Shown here: in pieces, positions 17,168 to 29,800 of the stretch
Layout of the letters: the number at the start of each line of letters is the position of its first letter
Numbering within the stretch: the first letter of the stretch is position 1
Assembly: GCA_014706295.1 (NCBI GenBank)
Contig: JACSVZ010000006.1
Coordinates: forward strand, 25,664,629 to 25,728,628
Length of the DNA: 64,000 nucleotides
Reading direction: 5' to 3'
Origin: Lycocorax pyrrhopterus obiensis
Taxonomy: Eukaryota > Chordata > Aves > Passeriformes > Paradisaeidae
Position numbers and translations under genes: made by a program
The notes under the pieces: generated by a model
The model's input: the letters and a program-made list of their open reading frames with translations, nothing else
The model's database searches: none
What the model was told of the DNA's origin: nothing

Positions 17168-20100
17168 CTAACTCTCTATGCAAGATTATGGGACATTTTG
17201 AACAGGTTTCTCTCCTTATTTACTACCCCTAGCCAGTGTCCTGTTGTAAATACTTGGGGTTTCTCTCCCACTTCACACAGAGGTTAACAGACAAGAGTTT
17301 GTCCCAGAGAGTAGTTTGTTTCAGTTAAAGAACTATACAATCATCAGCAACTACACACATATATGCCATTTCTCTACCAGCAAGAATAACCACAGCATCT
17401 TGGACTTAACATGGAAGTACAGTTCTAAACACAAAACGCCTTTGTTGCAGAGGTGTTATCTCTGCTGTCGCAGACCTCTCCTATTAAAGCCTTTCTAGTT
17501 GAAGGCTGTTTTCTACATCCTTAACAGCTTTTCCAAAAAAAAAAAAAGAAAGAGCAATTATTGACTGCACCAAATGTAACAGAATAGCATCCTACTTTTT
17601 AATTGGGTATGTTTTTAAGTGGCACATATTTTAACATAATAGTTCCTTTCCTTGCTACACAATGCTCCTGATACATTGCTGTGATACTGTGAACACTTTG
17701 AGAAAATGTCCTTCCTAATCATTGTAGTCAGACAGCCATGAAATCAGAACATTAGATATTGTACTGCAGGGAAAAATAATTGCTTAGTTTCCTATCTTCA
17801 GTTTTCAATTAGGCTCAAAATAGAATGATATTCACTAAGAGGGGTAGTACACACAGGAAATTTCTTACAGCAGTTCCCAATTACAGTCTGCATTCTAGAC
17901 AGTCAACACAAGGAATTCTCTGCCTTAAAGCCAGCTGCTGATTGGAAAAGAAAAATTTGAATATAACTAAGTGCAATTTGACTCATCACAGAATTTCCCA
18001 TTCCCAAAAATAATACAATTGCCTGTTATATGAGTGATCCTGCTATTATGATATTATATTATGATTATATTTCCATATTTAATCATCATTAAATGCAGGT
18101 AGATAATAGTTTCTATTTTCCTAAAAGCTACCTTTGAACAAATATGTGATATAAGCAAATTTTACTTCTCATTATATTGCGGCCAACAGTATAATTCCTG
18201 CTCTTTACTGGGAGAAACCAATGGTGCTCACTCATGGCAGCAGAGTCTCTACCAGCCACCAGGAAAAGGCCAGGACTGATCCATGAGCAGCTGCATGGGG
18301 AGCAGTGCATTTTCAAAGGGATGTAGCTGCAAAGATACAGTGCTTTCAGACACCTTCCAGAGCATGGGCAAGGGATATTCATCCATTCTCATTTATAAGG
18401 AAACTTCCTTCTTCAGCCAAACACTAGAATACAGGACTTCATAATCCCTTCCTAGCAAAAAGAATCTTTTTTCTCAGGATCATGTCTGCTTTTCAAGCGA
18501 ATAAATAAAGACTGACTCCTACAATTCCTCTGCATGTCCTGAGATAGGTTTATTTGTGTGATAGAGACTACTGGAATCTCCTATGAAGCATCCTTACACA
18601 AGCTGAGTTCATTTCTACTCCAAACATTCTACAAACAAATTTTAAGTCAGTGGACAGAAAAGGTGCTGAGTCTGCACTGTTCTTGGTATTCAACAATGGG
18701 TCTGGCTGAAGTATCATATAGAAGCCACAAGTACATTTCAGAGGACTACTGACTTCATGCTGCCCGTGGAGACTCTCCAGAAAAAAAAAAAGATTATTAT
18801 CTCCAAATGGCTACCTGGCACAGACTGGAATGAAATGGAAGAGTGACAAGAGAGCTACTCTTCAGGAGCTAAAATGGTGCTGCAGGGACTAACTGTGAAA
18901 TTTGGCCTGTACTGTGATGACTACACAAAATGTTAATTATAATTCCATGAAAAACACTGGTGTTACAAAAATATGACTGACAATCAAGTATCCCAACAGC
19001 AGACTATCAAGGCTAATTTCAAATATACTTGTATAATTTGAAGGAACCCTACTACAGGCAACAAGGTCACTTGGCAAATCTTTACGTGAACACACCCCAC
19101 CCCCCAAATGCTTGGAAGCACGGTCCTCTTGTAACCTCACTCTATTGCTATCAGTTATTTGCATCTGATTTATTATTTGACACATAGGAATGATTTTAAT
19201 ATTTATATATAACAAGCTACAGCACATGGAATCTTCAAGCTTTCCTTGCATTCCAAGTTTTAATTAAAAAAAAAAAAATCACATATTCTATAATATGATT
19301 TCTACACTCTTCTGGATCCATCCCTCCATCAAAAATGAGCAAAGAAGACAGAGGAGAACAAACATATTGACCACAACTTATGCTATTAAAACAGTCTGTA
19401 GATTCCCCCTGTTGGTGTGTATTAGGAAAGAGAAAAGTACACTACAGAGGGAATGGCAGATTCTTATTTCTGCCTATTTTCCAAATTCTGCATAGTTAAG
19501 AACTTTCTATTCCTAGCCTACCTTCAAGAAAACAAGTCCTTAAAGACAAAAGAAGCTGAAATGCAATAAATCTTGAATTACTCCTGTTACGATCCACTGG
19601 TGTTAGCAGCCTGAGTCTTGCATTTGTTTCTTCCTTGTTACTTTACATAGTGTTACAATAAAGGTTCCTCTGAATTAAAAAATTGAACTTGGGGGTTCAG
19701 AATTAATGTCTACAAAAAGAAAAAATACATCCTCCTTTTTTTACAACCAATATTGTAGCTATTGCTTTGAAGGAGTACATGCTTGTCAAATAAACAATTC
19801 AGAAGCACAAAGCACAGTTTCAAATGGACTCTCTAATCAAAATTCATCCAGCAGGCGTCACAGTTACAGGCTTTTTATAACTCATATTCTGTCAAGAACA
19901 GTACAAGTCATCTAGCCCACTAGAGATTCAAAATGTTCTGGATCATCAGTTCTTCTGGAAAAGCCAAGGAATATACTCAGATAAAAGATGTTCAATGCAA
20001 CATGTGTTTGTGAAATTTAGCTTGTTTTTTTGAGAAAAGTTAAGGACAAGCTTTTTCCACTTGGATTATAAAATCTGTTTCCTCAAGTGACATGTAAGCA

Positions 20101-23100
20101 TGTAACTAAAAGGCCTGATTTTCAAAAGTGCTTAAATCAATGGAAGCCCATATTGAAAAACAGCCTAGATTTTAAAGAATCCTCATTTATACTTGTGAGC
20201 TCTTTAAGTTGTTCTGAATCACTGCTTTTGAAGGTTATACAAAGAAATGGGAACAGGAAAGGGTAAGGATATAATTTCTATTTAAGATGCTTCTTTTAGG
20301 GGAACAAATCTCAGGCAAAGAATATAACATATAGCTGCCACCATCACATGAAGTACTCTAAAATTCTGCAAATGCTATTAGAGCACCATTTCTAACTTGC
20401 TTTGGTCAGAAATGTTAAAAGAGAAGCCCTATCTGACTTAGATCAAGTCAAAGGTAAACTGACAAAATACAGTCAATAAAGTTAATAAAGGCAGGTAGAA
20501 AAGCACATCGCGTGGAACTAAAAAAAAGCAGTAATTATTAAGATCATATTGCACATGGTCCTCAAACACTGGTTTCTTCTGATTCCCTTTCCTTACTTGA
20601 ACTGACATGGTATCATTACTGGAAAAAATAAAAAACAGAAAGTAAGAAAAAGCAATACATATACCAAATTGCAGAAGATTTATACATCCTTATCTGTCCT
20701 TAGCTGGAAGGTTTGCTGTGCACTTTAATTACATCTAGGATTTAAAAAATGTTAATTATAACAACTCGTCTATGAAGATAATAATTTTATTATCCTCAGT
20801 TTTCCATACTTGGGAAGCTGAGGCAGAAGGATTAAATTAATTGTAAGTAAGGTGAAGTACAGGTGTTTGCCAAGTATGGTTACAGCTGTCCAACACTAAG
20901 TAATCACAACGGAAAATGTCAACATCATTGTCTTGTCAAAAATTAGAAAAGTGGTTCAGAGCTCAGCTAGAGTTGATATCAGTGGTGTCGTCAGCTCCTT
21001 TATGCCAACTCTCCTGCTGTTGGGATACCCTTTCTGATGGTCTGAAATCCTGCTGACTTGTTCCTCAGTAGAAGAGCTGGCTCAGCTGAAGCAGGCTGCT
21101 TGGCAGAGAATTTGCAGCGGCTGAAGCCTAAACCAGCTCAGGCTGAGTAATGGAGATGATCAGAAAACTCAGATGAAAAGGTTCCTCACGAGCATTTACC
21201 AATTTGTCAAAATTGGAAGATTCCACAGAGGCATATAAATTTTCAATGAGTGTTTTTGGTCTGCTTTCTGACAGCAGTTTTCAGATTTTTTCACATTCTT
21301 TTGTACGTCCCTTCCCAGCTGCCTGCACCCCTGACAGGGAACACAGAGTTCCAGTGTCTGTGATGTGAGGTAGCTAGACGTGCAGGATTCTGCATACCTG
21401 AGAGCTCTCCCTTTCCTGGAGAACGCTGAGAGAGCATTATCTTTCTTGAAATAAATTCCTGAGTATTTCTCATATTTGAGAATGACCTGGGTATTACTCA
21501 TTCCCTCTCTCACCAAAATAATCTACAGTCCTTTCTTCACAGAGAGTAGGGACAAAACAGGAAAGGCTCGTTCTATGTATGTTTAAAAGAAGAGAAGAAA
21601 GGAGTGTGATCATTGCAAAATCTTCAGAAAGAACCATCAGAAATGTTCCAGATGTTTGTTTCCATGAAGCTGGCTATATTATTGATTAACGTGTCAAGGC
21701 TGTTTTCACAAGAAAACAGGCTAGTAGATTGGGTTGGACTTTTTATTCTTTTTAATGTGAATTTTCAGTCAATAAAGCTATAAATACAGGGTTTGGGCAG
21801 CTAAATAGAAGACAATCTCTCTGAGGTAATCCAAAACCATCAAAAGTGTTATTGGTGGGACAGAGCTTTTAAAATATAAATATGCAGTTCTAATGTACAC
21901 TACAAAAAAATTTCAGACAAACATTATTTTAAATGTAGAATTAATAGTGCCTGTGAGAACACTGCAAGGCTGTAACTGAAAGACTGATACAGCATGCTGG
22001 AAAAAAACATAAGTGAAAATAAAATACTGCTCTTTAATTGTCAACAACAACAACAAAAAAAAAGGAGGTCAAGTTGCAGTGCTATGGGAGCCTTAACTGA
22101 GGATTTCTGAGTTTTTGTGGAAATGCTGTCAAAAGCTTGATGTTAGTTTAATTGTTTTTCTAAAAAAATTACTTAACTGGAATTGACATTGTTCTGACAT
22201 TGTAATATGGTCTCCAGGGGCATGCTTGGCAATGTTGCCCAAAGGCCTTGAAAATGTCATTCATAATACAAGTCAGAAATTGCACAGGTGAAACAGCCAG
22301 GGTCTTAATCCATCAAACATTGTTCCAACTCAACATGCTGCCCTTATCTGACAAGCTCCTTAGTGTGTCTGTTGACAGCTCAAGACACTGGCTGGCTGGC
22401 AGGGAATGGGGGTCAGAGGAGGTCATGCAACATGGAGCTGTAAAAGCAGCAAAATCCATGGGAACACAGATATTTCAAAATCGTGTTCTGCCAGTTCTTT
22501 ATTTTTGGTTTTGGTGGTTTATGCAACAATTTTATTTATCTCACTTCAGCATCTTCATTCATTATCCACTATTAAATTACAACAGTCTCAAAACCACATA
22601 TGCCCTACATAAAACCACTTCCAATTTTGAAACTGAAATCAACTGTGAGAAGAAAAAAATTCATTTCTCTCCTTGACATCAGCACTTCATTTCCAATGGC
22701 TTCACTCTATCCATGAACTATCAGCAAGAAAATATCTTAATATGAGCCATGATTCTCTTTCAAATCTCCATTTTTAACAAAGTATATGTAGAGTAAGCTT
22801 GCCAGTAAGAGCACTAATACCTCTAAGTATTACTATTAACAGTTTCATTCTTGATTCACATTGGTGTAAATAAGACCAGAATCAGACACTGTACTTAATT
22901 TCTCATGGTGTTGACTGGAACAAGAATATATTCTGGAGAAAATATCTGGAGGAAGAGACAGGAATTGAAAGCCAGTAGGCTCAGAGACCCCAAGCGACTT
23001 CCCCCTGAAGAGCTTATATCTATTAACAGACATTGTATCACTTATTAAACTGACAGCTCTATGTAAAGTCTGTCAGAGGCCCTCCAAAGGCCTATTCAGA

Positions 23101-23170
23101 ACTTACAAAATTCGGCAGTCCTGTAAAGCAATACCATAAATACTATTACGTCATTTACACTAACAGGATA

Positions 23171-23194
23171 CTTGGGCAGCCCACACTGCCCAAG
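23171..23194. repeat. Perfect GC-rich inverted repeat
   Basis: Nine-base arms CTTGGGCAG and CTGCCCAAG are separated by CCCACA. It is a perfect stem of high GC content within AT-rich intron sequence. Function unknown. Confidence 0.6.
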
Positions 23195-26100
23195 CCCACA
23201 CTTATATTTCAGCAAAGTAGGATCCGTTATTCTGAAATTAATAAAACTGGTCCAAAATAGCAGGAATTTGCTATAATTTAATAATTCAGTTAAACATCAG
23301 TATTTCTTTAGAGATGAGTGAGACTTTTTGACCATCAGAAAAACACACTGACCTGGAAAAAAATTTAGCTTAACTGTCAACACCCTTCTCTACTGCAGCA
23401 AAAAATATGACTTGGGAAAACATTCTCAGATATGTTTTTAGCTAAACTAACAGCTTTTGTTAGGTGCAGGTTACCCGCAAAATGTGCACAGAATGATACG
23501 TAGGCATATCTGTAACACAAATAATGTGATATATTATCATAGAGTTTACTCTTTGCCCTGTATGTAAAAGACACTGGTGCAAACTGCCTTAGCACCATTA
23601 CCAGATATCAAATGAAAAAATTAAAAATTCCCTCTGTGCTTAGAGAACACTTACACATTACTAAGATAATTTTCACATGTATATGACAAATTTGGGGTTT
23701 AACTCTCAGTCAAAAAGAAGAGCGCAGATCACACATACAAACATTATATTTACTACTTTTTCTTCTCTCTCTCCCAAGAGACCTTTAATTTTCAAACTTT
23801 ATTATTTCAGGTCACAAAATTAAACACATTTCCATAGGGTCCTATGAATGAAGAACCTTGGATATAAGTGACATTTAAGGTTCAGTTTTAACTTTATAAT
23901 ATGCTTTCTCCACAAATTTGAGAAAGTCACTCAAGGATAGAGCTAAAGACTGATTTTGTTGCCCAATTATCATTTAAAGTGTATTGGACAAGCTCCACAA
24001 AGTTATTTAAGCTCCAAGTTTCCATTTAAATCAATAAAAGTTAATCTGAATGTCTCTGTGGTCCAGATTATAATGACTAAATTTTGTACTTATATTTGTC
24101 TGAATCCTCTTTATTCCTAAATTGCTGTCTAACATTGTCAGTACCTAAAATTCCCTGGCTGCTTATATTTCCACCTTAAGGCAAAAATAAACTAGTGCTG
24201 CCAAGCAGCCTAAAGAACTGGCTCTCAACCAAGTCCCAACGAGTTCCTCAAACTATAAATAATTACGAATTTACTGAGCCAGAAAGATTTTGAGAGAGAA
24301 AGCAAGAAAACAAGCAAGAGACTGATTCCATAGCCTAGCAGTACTCATGGGATAGAGCAGACATAAACTGAAGCCTCTGCTCAAGATCTAATTATTTACA
24401 CAAAACAGAACAACTCCTTCCAAAGACTGAGGAAGTATGCTCTACCTCAGAAAATTCACCTTTGTGGTCAAGACAGAACCTGACACACAGTAACTGAGTT
24501 CATGCCTCTGCTTTAAATTAGAGCATGCACTTGACAAGAGCTGCTCTCTATTTTAGAAGTTTCCATTAAACCCAACTATCAGCTTCCCTCATGGCTCTTT
24601 TCAGGAAAGGAGGAATGGCATGGGCTCTAGAGGGGGAACACCCCTGTGAATAGATGAAGAGGAGACTGGTAATGTTTTCAAACCCAAACTTGGTTGTTTC
24701 ACGTGTGTTGATAAGAAAAGGCTTCAGATGCATGCCTCTCTTCAGCATTTTTAATTACTTAGCTTGACAGATTCCTACTCAGTTTATCCTCTTTATGAAC
24801 CACATTTGTAGACAGTTAAGGCTATGCCCACACCATTTCTGAGATGTGCCAACATGCCCAGCTTTACCCATGTTCCACACAGGATGCCCATTTGTTTGAA
24901 GCAATGAATTCCACTATATGTGGGGTCCAGGAGATGTGGGAACTGACAAACCTAAGCCCTCAGTCTGTGGGGCCACCTGGCCAAAGACCGTGAATGCCTC
25001 TAGAGGCCAGGAGGAAAAAAGAGATCTCAGTCTATATTCTGACACATATACAGCTATTTTATACAAACAAACAAGTAAAATATCTCCAGGGGAAGAAGCC
25101 ACTTTCTCAGAATGGACAAAAGCCCTGTCTCTACATAAAAGGTTTGGAAAGTGGGAAACATGAATTCAGATTCTTTTTCCAAATCAGGTAAGGAATAACT
25201 AAGACGTTTAAGGTAGAATGTACTTTACCCCTGATGAGAAGGCTACTGTACTGACTGGTGCAGCTTATATCACATTAGGCCAATCAATCAACCAGTGTCT
25301 AGCCTGAATCCTGCCAGGACTTCAACATGAGAGAGATTTCAAAGCAACCCAAAAGTGCATAGCTTAATTGGTTCTTTGCACTGGGAAAAGAAGATATTTA
25401 GATACTCTCACTCGTTACTGTTGGACTTCATAGACTTTTGTCACCTCCGGCAACATTTTGACAATCTCAGAGGTATTGACTGCCAAGTGATTAAGAAAGC
25501 AATTAACTATCTAGACAGCTTTTTGGATTTTTTCCTTATCATTTAAAAAGAGTAGTCCTCCAATTTACAGGTTCATTGTAAAGATATTAATACAATATGG
25601 ATGCTTTGGTTTTATAAATACTTGTGATAACTGGGTAATTATGAACAGTAGTGTTGACTATGGTACAATGAAAAAAGGGAGAGACAAAATGTTGAAAAGA
25701 AGTAAATCAGATCATTGGGAAGGACAACCTAAACACATGGGCAATATGAAAACTTGTTCCCATAAGACTGCCATGAAATCCACCAAATCTTCCTTTCTTC
25801 CCTTTTCATTACATCCTCACACACCATGAAGAAAAAAAAAAAAAGAAAAATAATTTTAAAGCATCCAGCTCTAAAATAAACTACCAATGTGAGTAATTTT
25901 TAGATAAAGTTGCACAAAATGTTCAGTGGAAACATGAAATTGAAAACATAGTTGAGTTTGGCTGGAAGAAACGTGATCTTGCTGAAATGGGTTACTTAAA
26001 AGGTTAAAGTAAAAGCTAACACACAACACATTTGGCAGCAAACCAAAACTACGTTACTCAAATGAAAAATAAAACATCAGCACTAAACCTTGTCCCTTTA

Positions 26101-26566
26101 GACACTACAGCTTCCATCAGGATGCAGAGAGAGTGTTTATAAATACCAGGCTGAGTAACAAATATGACTACTGCATTGTTCAGATCAACTGGATGAGCAT
26201 GATAGAGCTAAAATGAACAGACTGCCCCAACACTCTCTAAAGAATGAGACAGAGGAAGACAAAAAGATCACTCAAACAAGTCTGGAAGTCTGGAAGGGAG
26301 CAGACTTTGATAAAGCAAAGCAGTAATTATTTGAACTGACCTGAATCGATGTCATCACGCAAGTAGGGAGGGCAAAGTTATTATTCGCATGAGACCGTAT
26401 TTCTGTCTACTCTGCTTAGAGGTTTGTGCTATTAGAAAGAAAACCGTAACATGTAGGTAAGGCAGAAAAATTCCCAAATTTATTTCAGATTGCAGAAACT
26501 TATACTCAGAAGCCTTTATCTCTTTTCCCTTTCTTAAAATGTTTGAATTTTATGACCTCAGTACTT

Positions 26567-26892
26567 AGAGTCTGTTGCCCTGAGATTTGCAGTCTTTTGA
26601 TGTTTTCATTTCTGTGATAAAGTTTCTCACGCACTTTCTGTAAACATAGTTATGTTTGGCTAACCGTTCCTTTTTGTTTTCATTCTTTCTCTTGAGGCGG
26701 AGAAGTTTGATGGACTTTTCGTCTGACCGGTGTGGTTGGAGAGGTGGTAACCTCATCCTCCAACCCACGGTCATTCCTAAGAACATATATATATGAAGTA
26801 AAATAAACAGCCTGGGGCTTTTCCTGGCTTCTTTCTGTCCTGAACTAAGCTGGGTCTGCGTGGTTCTTTCGTGTCCAAGTACGACATGAGTC
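26567..26892 (+). mobile_element. Solo ERVK-type LTR with 6-bp target-site duplication
   Basis: The LTR runs from TGTTGCCC at 26573 to ACGACA at 26886, 314 bases with TG...CA ends. It is flanked by AGAGTC (26567-26572) and TGAGTC (26887-26892), a 6-bp duplication with one mismatch. Six bases is the length typical of ERVK-type (alpha/betaretrovirus-like) integrations. Inside there is an ATATATATATGAA TATA-like element near 26785 followed by AATAAA at 26802-26807, the normal spacing of LTR promoter and polyadenylation signal on the plus strand. No internal retroviral sequence remains, so it arose by LTR-LTR recombination. It is antisense to GABRA2, so its polyadenylation signal is not in the GABRA2 transcript. 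Confidence 0.82.
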
Positions 26893-29800
26893 ATGGAACA
26901 CCTTGGCAAATTCTGCTGCATTACACTTCTAGGCTAATTTCAGGTTTAATCTGTGCTTCATTCCAAGTCATAGCATTTATAAATCATCCCATTTGATACA
27001 CTCACTCTGACAGTCCCTCCTGTATTTCAAACCACATCTACCCCTAACAGCAGTATCATTTTTAAAAAGTAGCAGCTTCCAGTTTCTCTTTGCAGTCATA
27101 ACGCAGCCAAATCTGGGCTTCTTAAGCAATGCTTTTATTGTATAGTGGCTATTGACTCACTTGATTTTTGTTGCTAGCTTATTTGCTTGCCCATCTCTTA
27201 CATAGGCCCAGCTGCTTTTCTAACCAAGATCACTCATCCTAGATTTTATCCAAGTTAGATTTCAGAAGGCACTTTGGTTCATATACATTAAATATGTAAC
27301 ATGTCAACTTGCCAGTGAAAGTACAGGTTATGAAAGGAGGCTGTCCTTCAGGACCTTCCCACATTCTAAACATTAGAAAAGCACAAATTCTCATCATTTC
27401 CTGGAAGAACATCAGAAGTCAAAGTCCTTCTTCATCAAGCACCTGTGAAATGGCCACAGAACTCAGCGGGATGGTCAAGAAACTGTGATAATACATAGAT
27501 ACACACAGAGCATTTCATTCTTTGGCTACACACTACTTTGTCTAATCTAAAACAGACACTGTCACAGTGCTTATCAGCCTTGTTAATTAATTATTTAATG
27601 AAGAGCATGCCAGAGCCCACCGAAGTCAGTGAAAAAATCTTCCCCTAGTGATTATCAGCTTCAGCAGAAGCCTTTGGAGTGTGTCTGTCTCTGTGGTCAG
27701 CCACAGAAAAAAAGTTGTCATCCTGGAGCTGACAGAAACTGTGAGGAAGCTCTGGGAAGGACTGTCTTGCCTGTTCTGTGGCAAGCACTCATGTCACCAG
27801 AAGCTGGCATCTTCCCAAGGCTTGCTGCTATCAGAACAAAGCATGAAACTCACATGTTCCGAAGTCCCAAAGGCTGATGGAGGTCGTCTAGAGATCAACA
27901 GACATGAGAAAGCATTGAAAATTAAGATCCTTTCAGACAGATTAATTTTACTGTCTGTGCTTAGTGCCTGGATACCATAGTCCTGGAGTGTATAGTCATT
28001 AAAAATGGAGCTGAAGTTCTTTTATCTTTTGCTAGCCTTGTACTTTGCATTCAAGCATGACAGGAACCAATGGTAGAAAGAGGTAGTGCCTTTATTTAAT
28101 AGAGTTGCATATTAGTGGGTACTTTCAATGCATTTTTTTGCAGCAGGATCCTCAAATATATTTTTAATAGGTAACGCTGTATGAAATTCTATAATAGCAT
28201 TTCAGAAGACTGTGACACACCATCAAAAAAAAAAATTAGACAGCATTTTAATCCTTCTATCAACCAGGCAGCAGTCCCTATTTTGAGCCAGGTAAAATAA
28301 CTATGAAGTACAGGAAATTAATGTTTATCCAGACTACTCTATATTCTCAAAAAAGCTAGCATGGAATTACTAAAATCAGCCAGAGGCTGTGTGCATGTTA
28401 ACACCCTAAATACCTAGTGTGCTTAAGAACATGTGGACACACACTTTCCTTACACATTCCTGAGCCCCATAGTTGCTGAAATGCAGAGAAAGAAGGAACA
28501 GAGAGAGAAGAACAGAAGAGAATATGGTTTCAAGACACAGCACAAATCAGACCGGCTGCCAAGCTTTTATTTTTTATTCTTAACATTTTTTGCTTGGCAG
28601 GATAACTCCTGGAATGGTCATGGGTAATAAGCTAATTGCTAAACAGGAGTCCTGACAAATGAATTCGTGGCTTGATCCAACAGAGAATCATTTTATTTAA
28701 ACAAGCATCCCCCAAATAAGCAAAAAATACTGAAATGGACAGCAATGGAGACATTTTTGAGTCCCATTTTAACGTGTTACGGAGTTGTCAGTAACTCTTC
28801 TGTTATCCAGTTAATACTAAAAAAGGTCTTAGTCTAAGGCTGTGCAGTGTCTACAAGAAGTGTACTACAGCACTAAAAGGTCCCATAGCTGAGTCACTTG
28901 AATGTCTCCAAGCCACATTACAGATAACAGTGTTTCCCAGAATCTCCTCTAAAAGACACTCCCAGGATACTCCCAGAGCTTGGATTAAGCGGCCTCAAAT
29001 TTGTCTTTTATTTTTGCCTGTGACAAGAGAATTTGCCTCTGGCTGTCCATGGGACTTTCAGAATCCATCGGGCTTCTATATGTGGAAAGACTTTATATTT
29101 GGGACTAGAATCTGCTTTTAATATTAACAGGTTGGACTTTTTACAGGAATAAATTAAAAAACAGGGTCTTTTCTTTTAATTTGAAACAATGCCTAGTATG
29201 AGTTTAATTAGAATCCAGTTTCTTAAAGTGCATATTCTCCTAAGCAGAAACTATGGCTTTGTGAAAATGCGGATAACATCTACCACAGATATTATTTTAG
29301 AACAACTGATTATTTTAAAAACAGCATACTATGCAGTAGCAAACCAGATTATCTGTTCTTTTTTTTTTTTTGTAATGGTCATTAAAGACAAAATGTCTAG
29401 TAAAAACATAAGGAATTCTCTGACAGCTTTTAGCACCCAGCAGATGGAAAAGGATTATTAAAAATGTGACCATTTCCTTATCCCAAAAAACAGGCACTTA
29501 TATTTCTCCGTTCTCATCTTTACTTATTTATTTATTTATCTATTTTCCTAGGTGGAAGTCTCTTCCCTTTTGTTCAGAAACTGCATGAGACAATGCAGTA
29601 CCAAATTCACATTTAAAGATCTGGTAGAAAGAAGCTCACTGTTAGAAGCTCAGTTGAAACTATTGACACAAACAAGTCCATGAAATGCTATGGAATGCCT
29701 TCAGGATGGCAGAGGGCCATATAAACACAGCACTGCATCTAAGACTAAAACTTTCGGTGTTCTCACTTATATACACCACAATACAACTCTCTCCCCATTC

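Noticed and set aside
22248..22676. 142-codon plus-strand frame
   Set aside because: Intronic and antisense to GABRA2. The second half is biased by AT-rich sequence and no domain or splice context was seen.
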